Source: Burkholderiaceae bacterium
Lineage (GTDB): Bacteria; Pseudomonadota; Gammaproteobacteria; Burkholderiales; Burkholderiaceae_F
Length of the DNA: 6,450 nucleotides
Assembly: GCA_013813185.1 (NCBI GenBank)
Contig: JACCSD010000223.1
Location: 1 to 6,450, forward strand
Reading direction: 5' to 3'
A program made the translations under genes and the position numbers. The notes under the pieces were generated by a model that saw only the letters and a list, made by a program, of their open reading frames with translations, did not search any database and was not told the origin of the DNA. Below, one piece after another: positions 1 through 6,182 of the stretch. Position 1 is the stretch's first letter. Each line of letters starts with the position of its first letter.

Positions 1-479
1 AGCTCGACATGATTCCCGGCCGCGTCAACGTGTTGCGATTGCAGGCCGATCAAGCCGGCGTGATGCGCGGCCAGTGCGCCGAATACTGCGGCGGCCCGCA
101 CGCGCTGATGGCGTTGTATGCGGTGGCGGAAACGGCGGAAGAATTCGAGCGCTGGCGCGCGCGGCAGATCGAATCCGCGACCCCCGCGGAATCGACGGCC
201 GCCGAGCTCGGCCAATCGCTGTTCATCGAGCGCGGCTGCGGCACCTGCCACACGGTGCGCGGCACGCCGGCAGTCGGCACGCGCGGCCCCGATCTGACGC
301 ATGTCGGCAGCCGGCTTTCTCTGGCGGCCGGCATCCTGCCGAACAACGTCGGCGCAATGGCCGGATGGATCGCGCAGAGCCAGCAGATCAAGCCCGGCAA
401 TCTGATGCCGTCGTTCGCCAGCAGCTTCAGCGGCGAAGAGCTGCCTGTGATCGCCCGCTACCTGGAAGGTTTGAAGTGA
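1..479 (+). CDS. coxB: Cytochrome c oxidase subunit II with fused cytochrome c domain (3' part, 5' end outside window)
   Basis: Subunit II accepts electrons at the binuclear CuA centre on the periplasmic side and passes them to heme a of subunit I. The reading frame is already open at base 1 and begins in the C-terminal cupredoxin fold (LDMIPGR). Numbering from the ATG at 9, the CuA ligands C23, E25, C27, H31 and M34 (GQCAEYCGGPHALM) are all present; the upstream CuA histidine lies outside the window. A class I cytochrome c domain follows, with CGTCH at 77-81 (bases 237-251) and a likely axial methionine at M133 (LMPSF). The fusion defines a caa3-type oxidase. The ATG at 9 is internal to the domain and is not the true start. 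The stop overlaps the GTG start of the next gene. Identification is very secure; the N-terminal transmembrane hairpin and signal region cannot be seen. Confidence 0.95.
   Translation, partial: LDMIPGRVNVLRLQADQAGVMRGQCAEYCGGPHALMALYAVAETAEEFERWRARQIESATPAESTAAELGQSLFIERGCGTCHTVRGTPAVGTRGPDLTHVGSRLSLAAGILPNNVGAMAGWIAQSQQIKPGNLMPSFASSFSGEELPVIARYLEGLK
464..469 (+). promoter_or_regulatory. Shine-Dalgarno site for the fused subunit I-III gene
   Basis: GGAAGG lies six bases before the GTG at 476, inside the last codons of subunit II. It supports GTG 476 as the start, although the frame stays open upstream to an ATG at 74 that sits within the subunit II gene. The subunit II stop (477-479) overlaps this GTG, so translation is probably coupled. 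Confidence 0.7.
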
Positions 480-3004
480 CGGATCCTGCTGCGACTTCAG
501 CCCTGCCCAATTCGCTGCCGCGCCCGCCCGGCGAGCTCGAGCAGCTAAAAAAACTGTGGGATCCGCCGCCCGGGCTGCGCTTTCTCACCATCATCAACAA
601 CAACTACATCGGCGTGTTCTACGTCGGCGCCGCGTTCCTGTTCTTCGTGCTGGCCGGCATCCTGGCGCTGCTGATGCGCACGCAGCTGGCGGTGCCCGAG
701 AACGATTTCGTCTCGCCCAATTTATACAACCAGCTGTTCACGATGCACGGCACGATGATGATGTTCCTGTTCGCGGTGCCCGCGGTCGAGGCAATGGGAG
801 TGTTGCTGCTGCCGAACATGCTCGGCGCGCGCGATCTGCCTTTTCCGCGGCTGTCGGCGTATGCCTTCTGGGCCTATTTCGTCGGCGGCTTGATCTTCTT
901 CTGCAGCCTGTTTTTCGATCTTGCACCGCGTGGCGGCTGGTTCATGAATCCACCGCTGACCAGCGCAACCTATTCGCCGGGGCTCAACGAAGACTTCTGG
1001 CTGCTCGGCATCGGCTTCATCGAAATCTCGGCGATTGCCGGCGCGATCGAGATCGTGGTCGGCGTGCTGCGCACGCGCGCGCCCGGCATGACGCTCGACC
1101 GGATTCCGATCTTCGCGTGGGCGATGCTGGTGTTCGCCGTGATGATCATCTTTGCGTTTCCGGCGGTGATCCTCGCCACCACGCTGCTCGAGCTCGAGCG
1201 CGCATTCGGATGGCCGTTCTTCGCCGCCGAGAAAGGCGGCGATCCGCTGCTATGGCAGCATCTTTTCTGGTTCTTCGGGCACCCCGAGGTGTACATCATC
1301 TTCCTGCCTGCCGCCGGCATGGTGTCGATGATCGTGCCGACGATGGCGCGCACGCCGCTGGTCGGTTATCGGCTCGTGGTGTTCGCGCTAGTGGGCACCG
1401 GGTTCCTGAGCTTCGGCCTGTGGGTGCACCACATGTTTGCAACCGGAATTCCGCAGCTGAGCCTGAGTTTCTTTTCGGCCGCCAGCATGGCGGTGGCGAT
1501 CCCGAGCGCGATTCAGATCTTCGTCTGGATCGCCACATTCGCGACCGGCAAAGTGCAGGTGAAGACACCGACCCTGTTCGTGCTCGGCTTTCTTGCAACT
1601 TTCGTTCTGGGTGGACTGACCGGCGTGATGGTCGCGGTCGTGCCGTTCGACTGGCAGGCGCACGACACGTACTTCATCGTCGCGCATCTTCACTACGTGC
1701 TGTTCGGCGGCATGGTGTTTCCGCTGTTCGCCGCGTTCTATTACTGGATGCCCTATTGCAGCAGGCACGCGCTGTCCGAGCGCATCGGCTGCTGGGTGTT
1801 CGGGCTGATCTTCACAGGCTTCAACGTTGCGTTTTTCCCGATGCACATTACCGGGCTGGCCGGTATGCCGCGCCGCGTGTACACGTACCAGGCCGGGCTC
1901 GGCTGGGACACGCTGAATCTGGTTTCGACATTCGGCGCTTTCATGATCGCAGCCGGCGTCGCGCTGTTCCTGTTTGACCTGGCACGCAAGTTCCGCATGG
2001 CGAGTGCAGAAAACGCCGGCAATGTCTGGAATGCGGGCACGCTCGAATGGCTGCCGAACGGAAACTATTCGAGTCGAAGCATTCCGATCGTCACCTCGCG
2101 CGATCCGCTGTGGGAGCAGCCCAATCTGGCCGACGACGTCGAAGCCGGACGCTACTACCTGCCCGGCTCCGCCACCGGCAGGCGCGAAACGATCATCACG
2201 AGTCCGCTCGATGCCAGACCCCAGTGGCTGTTGCAGATGCCGATGCCGGCCTGGTCACCTATCCTGGCGGCTGTTTTCACCGCAGCGTTTTTCATGCTGC
2301 TGACCGTCAAGTGGGTGGCTGTTGCGATGGTGTGCGGCGTCATCGCCATCGGCAGCATCATCGTCTGGCTATGGGAAACCGACCCCGGCTATTCGCATGC
2401 GCCGGTCGATATCGGCGGCGGCATCAGGCTGCCGGTGTACGCGACCGGGCCATCGTCGCAATCGTGGTGGGCGATGGTCATACTGATTCTGGTGACCGGT
2501 TCGGTCTTCGCGTGCCTGGTTTTTTCTTACCTGTACCTGTGGACCGTGTCGCCCGATGTCTGGCCGCAAGCCGACGCGCTGCCGTCGCCTATCTTTGCAC
2601 TGATCGCGGCAGTGCTGACGGCTGCCTCGAGCGGCGCGGTTGCCTATGCAAGCCGGTCGCTGAAGCACAACGCCGCGTGGCCGGTGCGGATCGCGCTCGG
2701 CGCAGCGATCGTACTGATCGTCGGCGCGGTCGCGGTCGATGGATATGGCCAGTGGCAGACTGGCTTGCGTCCCAGCGAGTCGGCGTACGGCGCCGCGGTG
2801 TACATGACAATTTCTCTGCAGGGCTTTCTCGCGGCGGTCGTGTGCACGATGGCGCTTTACACGATCGCGCGCTCTGCTGCCGGCTTGCTCGACTCGGAGC
2901 GCCGCTCGACGTTCGACAACACGATGCTCTACTGGCACTACGCCGTCGTGCAGGGCTTGCTCGGCCTGGCGCTGGTGCACGGCGTCGTGCGGCTGATCGT
3001 ATGA
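476..3004 (+). CDS. ctaD-ctaE: Cytochrome c oxidase subunit I-III fusion (A-type heme-copper oxidase)
   Basis: This 842-residue inner-membrane protein is the catalytic core that reduces O2 to water. Subunit I spans about residues 35-505. Heme a ligands are H91 (MHGTMMMF) and H406. CuB ligands are H269 with cross-linked Y273 (GHPEVY) plus H318 and H319. The heme a3 ligand is H404 (AHLHY). The helix VI glutamate E271, D-channel entry D120, Mg-site H396/D397 and propionate-contacting R466/R467 are kept. A soluble linker (about 505-590, with LEWLPNG and SRDPLWE) joins a seven-helix subunit III region (about 590-842, including YWHY near the end). Unusual replacements: Q347 at the K-channel lysine; V109, S127 and E192 at D-channel asparagine positions; no buried carboxylate in the helix after W664. 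The start is GTG 476, chosen for its Shine-Dalgarno site and overlap with the subunit II stop. Subunit I-III fusion is known in some bacterial oxidases. Confidence 0.97.
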   Translation: MTDPAATSALPNSLPRPPGELEQLKKLWDPPPGLRFLTIINNNYIGVFYVGAAFLFFVLAGILALLMRTQLAVPENDFVSPNLYNQLFTMHGTMMMFLFAVPAVEAMGVLLLPNMLGARDLPFPRLSAYAFWAYFVGGLIFFCSLFFDLAPRGGWFMNPPLTSATYSPGLNEDFWLLGIGFIEISAIAGAIEIVVGVLRTRAPGMTLDRIPIFAWAMLVFAVMIIFAFPAVILATTLLELERAFGWPFFAAEKGGDPLLWQHLFWFFGHPEVYIIFLPAAGMVSMIVPTMARTPLVGYRLVVFALVGTGFLSFGLWVHHMFATGIPQLSLSFFSAASMAVAIPSAIQIFVWIATFATGKVQVKTPTLFVLGFLATFVLGGLTGVMVAVVPFDWQAHDTYFIVAHLHYVLFGGMVFPLFAAFYYWMPYCSRHALSERIGCWVFGLIFTGFNVAFFPMHITGLAGMPRRVYTYQAGLGWDTLNLVSTFGAFMIAAGVALFLFDLARKFRMASAENAGNVWNAGTLEWLPNGNYSSRSIPIVTSRDPLWEQPNLADDVEAGRYYLPGSATGRRETIITSPLDARPQWLLQMPMPAWSPILAAVFTAAFFMLLTVKWVAVAMVCGVIAIGSIIVWLWETDPGYSHAPVDIGGGIRLPVYATGPSSQSWWAMVILILVTGSVFACLVFSYLYLWTVSPDVWPQADALPSPIFALIAAVLTAASSGAVAYASRSLKHNAAWPVRIALGAAIVLIVGAVAVDGYGQWQTGLRPSESAYGAAVYMTISLQGFLAAVVCTMALYTIARSAAGLLDSERRSTFDNTMLYWHYAVVQGLLGLALVHGVVRLIV

Positions 3005-3318
3005 ACGCGCAAGAGCCGCCGTTCGGCTCCACCACATTGCGCATGTTCTCCGGGGCGATCATCTGGGCGGCGCATTTCGTTTCGATCTACGCGTTCACTG
3101 CGCTCGCGTGCACGCGCGGCTTCGAGTCCGCGGCGCCGTGGGTGATTGCAATCGCGACCGTCATTGCAGTGGTCGTCGCGATCACAATCGCGCGTGCATC
3201 GTGGCGCCAACCGCGGTTGGCGGACTGGATGACGGTCAGCGTCAATGCCATTGCGATCGTCGCGATTCTGTTTGAAGCACTCGCACTGCTATGGGTGCCC
3301 GTGTGCGGGACGCGCTAG
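3001..3318 (+). CDS. Small three-helix membrane protein of unknown function in the oxidase operon
   Basis: I do not recognise a named family. The product is 105 residues with three likely membrane helices (about 15-37, 46-63 and 78-99), a short charged loop between helices 2 and 3 (RASWRQPRLADW) and a C-terminal VPVCGTR. H25, Y30 and C37 lie in or near helix 1 (WAAHFVSIYAFTALAC), and C102 is near the C-terminus. The ATG at 3001 overlaps the stop of the subunit I-III gene (ATGA), and the 3' end overlaps ctaG by 28 bases, so it is almost certainly co-translated with the oxidase. No good Shine-Dalgarno site is visible, which fits translational coupling. By size and position it could be a small accessory oxidase subunit (subunit IV-like) or an assembly helper; this is inference from context only. 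Confidence 0.85.
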   Translation: MNAQEPPFGSTTLRMFSGAIIWAAHFVSIYAFTALACTRGFESAAPWVIAIATVIAVVVAITIARASWRQPRLADWMTVSVNAIAIVAILFEALALLWVPVCGTR

Positions 3319-4157
3319 CGCGCAGACACGCTGCCTGCTGCATCGTGCTTGCAGCGGTGGCGTCGAACGCTTGCGCCCACGAGGTGCGCGACACCGCCGC
3401 CACCGCGCTGTGGTGGCTGACAATCGTCGCATTGCTCGCATCGGCCGCGCTGTACGTCACCGGCATGCGCGCTTTGCGACGCCGCCGACACGCTGTTCCG
3501 ATGCATCGGACCGCCGCGTTTTGCGCGGGCTGGAGCGCGCTTGCGATCGCGCTGCTATCGCCGCTCGATCGCTGGGGCGAGCAGCTGTTTTCGGCGCACA
3601 TGCTGCAACACGAGCTGCTGATGCTGATCGGCGCGCCGCTGCTGGTCCTCGGCAAGCCGCTCGCCGCATTTGCCGCCGCCGCTCCGCGCACCTGGCGTGC
3701 GGTTGCTGCGTGGCCGCGAACCTGGCGCCTGCTGACAGCGCCGCTGGCGGCATGGGCCTTGCATGCAGTGGTGATCTGGCTCTGGCACGCGCCGCGCCTG
3801 TTCGACGCCAGCGTGACCCACCCGTGGGTGCACGCAGCCCAACATGCGAGCTTTCTTTTCTCGGCGCTGATTTTCTGGTACGCACTCCTGATTGCACAGC
3901 AGTTCGGAATGACAATCGTTTATCTGCTCACCACCGCGATTCACACCGCCGTGCTCGGCGCGCTGCTCACCTTCGCACCGGCGCCGCTGTATGGCGCTTA
4001 CGCGCACACAACCGCGGTGTGGGGATTGACGCCGCTCGAGGATCAGCAGCTTGGAGGCTTGATCATGTGGGTGCCGGCAGGGTTCGTTTTCCTGCTGGCC
4101 GGATTGATGTTGTTCAGCCGCTGGCTCGATGCCGCTGCGCGCGTGAAGCAGTCATGA
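3291..4157 (+). CDS. ctaG: Cytochrome c oxidase assembly factor CtaG (caa3_CtaG family)
   Basis: This 288-residue polytopic membrane protein matches the caa3_CtaG family, whose Bacillus subtilis member is needed for an active caa3 oxidase. It is unrelated to the Cox11-type proteins that are also called CtaG. Family-type motifs, in order, are SPLD (90-93), HMLQHELLM (103-111), WLWHAP (163-168), HAAQHASF (181-188), H218 and LEDQQLGGLIMW (249-260). The many conserved histidines near membrane edges would suit metal handling, but that is inference. Residues 12-29 resemble a signal peptide ending in ACA before HEV, followed by about seven helices. ATG 3291 is used although it lies inside the preceding gene (28-base overlap); an in-frame GTG at 3303 is an alternative. 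Neither has a clear ribosome binding site. The stop overlaps the next start as ATGA. Confidence 0.93.
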   Translation: MGARVRDALARRHAACCIVLAAVASNACAHEVRDTAATALWWLTIVALLASAALYVTGMRALRRRRHAVPMHRTAAFCAGWSALAIALLSPLDRWGEQLFSAHMLQHELLMLIGAPLLVLGKPLAAFAAAAPRTWRAVAAWPRTWRLLTAPLAAWALHAVVIWLWHAPRLFDASVTHPWVHAAQHASFLFSALIFWYALLIAQQFGMTIVYLLTTAIHTAVLGALLTFAPAPLYGAYAHTTAVWGLTPLEDQQLGGLIMWVPAGFVFLLAGLMLFSRWLDAAARVKQS

Positions 4158-4507
4158 AGCTGATAGCTGCCCTAGCCGCGGCCCTGCTCGCCGGCTGTAG
4201 CGCGAACGAGCCCCGCTACAAGATCGCAGGCAGTGCCGACAACGGCCGGCTGCTGCTGCGGCAATATGGCTGTGGCGCGTGCCATCGCATTCCCGGTGTG
4301 GCGACCGCCGACGGCAATGTCGGCCCGCCACTGCATCAGATAAGCGAGCAGGTCTATCTGGCCGGTGTGTTGCCAAACACGCCGGCCAACATGATTCACT
4401 GGATTCGTGCGCCACAAGCGGTGGATCCACTGACCGCGATGCCTGACCTCGCCGTCTCCGAAGCGCACGCGCTGGATATGGCCGCGTATCTGTACTCATT
4501 GCGATGA
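4154..4507 (+). CDS. Mono-heme cytochrome c lipoprotein
   Basis: This 117-residue class I cytochrome c probably carries electrons to the oxidase in the periplasm. A lipoprotein signal ends in the lipobox LAGC, with C15 as the lipidated residue. Position +2 is Ser, so no aspartate inner-membrane retention signal is seen. The heme site is CGACH (40-44), and M96 (TAMPDL) is the likely sixth ligand. Residues 31-117 align without gaps to the second heme domain of the next gene, with 50 of 87 positions identical by hand count, including AGVLPNTP and the whole methionine loop. ATG 4154 overlaps the ctaG stop; a weak GAAG lies just upstream (4146-4149). The stop overlaps the next ATG. The heme assignment is firm; which partner it reduces is inferred from operon position. 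Confidence 0.93.
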   Translation: MKLIAALAAALLAGCSANEPRYKIAGSADNGRLLLRQYGCGACHRIPGVATADGNVGPPLHQISEQVYLAGVLPNTPANMIHWIRAPQAVDPLTAMPDLAVSEAHALDMAAYLYSLR

Positions 4508-5328
4508 AGATAGCTGTGGCGCTTGTCTGCGCGGTGATCGCGGCCATGGGCGCGGCCATCGCGTTCGCTTATTCCGGGTTCTACGATGTTTCGGCTACCG
4601 ATCAGCACACGCGGCCTGTCTATTGGCTGCTCGAAAAAACCACACGCGCCTCGGTCGCGGCGCGCGCTGCGGCCATTGACGTGCCGCCGCTTACCTCCGC
4701 CGCGCTGGGGGAACGCGGCCTTCGTCTGTACGACGAACACTGCGTTCAATGCCACGGCGCTCCCGGCGTCGCGCCCTCGCCGTTTGCGCTGGGCCTGCTG
4801 CCGGCCCCCGGCAACCTTGCCGCCACCGCGATTCACTGGACTCCGGCCGAAATTTTCTGGACCGTCAGAAACGGCCTGAAAATGACCGCGATGCCGGCAT
4901 GGAAGTTTCGTCTGCCGGAGGCCGACCTGTGGGCAATCGTTGCGTTCGTCAAGCAGCTGCCGCTGATCTCGGCGCCGGAGTACGCCGCGTTGAGACGTTT
5001 ATCGGCGCCACTGCAACCGGCCGCGGTCCCGGCTTTGCAGACATTCGACATCGATGCACAGCGTGGCAAGGACGCGCTGCTGCAGTATCTGTGTCTGACC
5101 TGCCACGAGATTCCGGGCGTGATCGGCATCCAGGCGGCGGTCGGCCCGTCGCTCGACCGCATCGGCACGCGGGCTTTCATTGCCGGTGTGCTGCCCAACA
5201 CGCCCGAGAACATGATCCGCTGGCTGCGCGATCCGGCGGCGGTCGACCCCCGCACCGCAATGCCGGATCTGTATGTCACCGAGCGCGACGCGCGCGACAT
5301 CGCAGCGTACCTCGCGACCCTGCGGTAG
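4504..5328 (+). CDS. Membrane-anchored di-heme cytochrome c
   Basis: The 274-residue product starts with a helix (about 3-22) that probably stays as an N-terminal inner-membrane anchor, since no clear cleavage site is seen. A juxtamembrane stretch (ATDQHTRPVYWLLEKT, then SVAARAAAIDVPPL) leads into two cytochrome c domains facing the periplasm. Domain 1 has CVQCH (80-84) and likely ligand M130 (TAMPAW). Domain 2 has CLTCH (197-201) and M253 (TAMPDL). Domain 2 is a close paralogue of the preceding lipoprotein cytochrome, while domain 1 is clearly different and resembles a class I domain of dehydrogenase-type cytochromes. The ATGA overlap with the preceding gene indicates coupled translation. 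A role as an electron donor or wire to the caa3 oxidase is likely from context; the upstream reductant is unknown. Confidence 0.93.
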   Translation: MKIAVALVCAVIAAMGAAIAFAYSGFYDVSATDQHTRPVYWLLEKTTRASVAARAAAIDVPPLTSAALGERGLRLYDEHCVQCHGAPGVAPSPFALGLLPAPGNLAATAIHWTPAEIFWTVRNGLKMTAMPAWKFRLPEADLWAIVAFVKQLPLISAPEYAALRRLSAPLQPAAVPALQTFDIDAQRGKDALLQYLCLTCHEIPGVIGIQAAVGPSLDRIGTRAFIAGVLPNTPENMIRWLRDPAAVDPRTAMPDLYVTERDARDIAAYLATLR

Positions 5329-5336
5329 CGACGGGC

Positions 5337-6182
5337 ATGAGCTGGCAGCGCTTGGTGCGCATCGCGCAACACAGAGTCATCGACGCCGATGTCCCGGCTC
5401 GTGCCGCCCAGATGTCGTTTTACTTTTTTCTTTCGGTCTTTCCGGCGCTGCTGATCCTGACGGCAACACTCGATCTGTTTTTCGACGCGCAATGGCTGGT
5501 GCGCGACACCGTCCTAGAGCGCCTGGCGCTGGTCGCGCCGGCTGCGATCGTCCAGGCGCTTGCGCGCGTCATGGACAACGTAGGAAGCGTGCCCGGCGCG
5601 CCGCTGACGTCGGGCATTCTGATAGCGCTATGGGCGGCATCGAGCGGAATGGTGGCAACGATTCGCGGGCTGAACCGGGCGTACGCGATCGAGGAGGAGC
5701 GGCCTTGGTGGCGGCGCCGGCTGGTCGGGCTTGCGCTCACGCTCGTACTGATGACGCTCACGATGCTGGCGATGCTGCTGATAGCTCACGGAGTTCCCTT
5801 GGCGGGAGCGCTCGCGCAACACCTGGGATTCGGCCCGACATTTGTGCTGATCTGGCAGATCGCACAATGGCCGGCGATTTTTTGCTTTGTGCTGCTCGCC
5901 TTCAGTGTTCTCTACCACTTTGCGCCGCATCGCCCTCACGGGCGCTGGCAATGGGTTCGTCCCGGAACGCTGCTGGCGATTGCCCTATGGCTTGTCGCTT
6001 CGCTCGGGCTCAAATTTTACGTAGCGAACTTCGGCGCCTATAACGTCACCTACGGCTCACTCGGAACGGTCATCGTTGTTCAGCTTTGGTTCTTTTTCAC
6101 CAGCGTCGCCATTCTTGTTGGCGCTGAAATCAACGCGGAGTTCGAGAGCACGATGACGCATTTCGCAACGAAGCGTCAGTAA
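5337..6182 (+). CDS. yihY: YihY/BrkB-family inner-membrane protein (UPF0761 type)
   Basis: This 281-residue protein has about six membrane helices and the family signatures: an AAQMSFYFFLSVFPALL first helix (23-39), SSGMVATIRGLNRAY (102-116) followed by the basic RPWWRRRL (122-129), then YGSLGT (239-244) and GAEINAE (262-268) near the C-terminus. Length is normal for the family (about 280-300). The family was once annotated as ribonuclease BN or as virulence factor BrkB. The ribonuclease link is obsolete, and the molecular function is not established. ATG 5337 follows the di-heme cytochrome stop by only 8 bases with a weak GACGGG upstream, so it may be transcribed with the oxidase operon, although nothing in the family ties it to respiration. 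The alternative long upstream extension of this frame lies inside the cytochrome gene and is spurious. Confidence 0.92.
   Translation: MSWQRLVRIAQHRVIDADVPARAAQMSFYFFLSVFPALLILTATLDLFFDAQWLVRDTVLERLALVAPAAIVQALARVMDNVGSVPGAPLTSGILIALWAASSGMVATIRGLNRAYAIEEERPWWRRRLVGLALTLVLMTLTMLAMLLIAHGVPLAGALAQHLGFGPTFVLIWQIAQWPAIFCFVLLAFSVLYHFAPHRPHGRWQWVRPGTLLAIALWLVASLGLKFYVANFGAYNVTYGSLGTVIVVQLWFFFTSVAILVGAEINAEFESTMTHFATKRQ

Noticed and set aside
74..475. Upstream extension of the subunit I-III frame to an ATG at 74
   Set aside because: It overlaps the subunit II coding region almost entirely, its translation is Arg-rich with no homology pattern, and GTG 476 has a good Shine-Dalgarno site and the stop/start overlap.
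556..1977. Long open frame of 473 codons in another + frame across subunit I
   Set aside because: It is Arg/Ala/His-rich, lies wholly under a gene with all catalytic motifs intact, and is the usual GC-rich shadow of a coding region.
2369..3037. 222-codon open frame on the - strand under subunit III
   Set aside because: Its composition is that of an antisense shadow (Arg, His, Asp, Gln-rich), with no motif, and it spans a gene junction on the + strand.
4749..5336. N-terminal extension of the YihY/BrkB frame into the di-heme cytochrome gene
   Set aside because: The extension is low-complexity Arg/Ala-rich sequence, and the family's normal length and first helix are matched from ATG 5337.
5416..5442. 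T-rich run that could be taken for a terminator tail
   Set aside because: It encodes Phe-rich residues of the first membrane helix of the YihY/BrkB protein and has no preceding GC hairpin.
4833..5492. 219-codon open frame on the - strand under the di-heme cytochrome
   Set aside because: It overlaps two well-supported + strand genes and shows no domain or start-site evidence.
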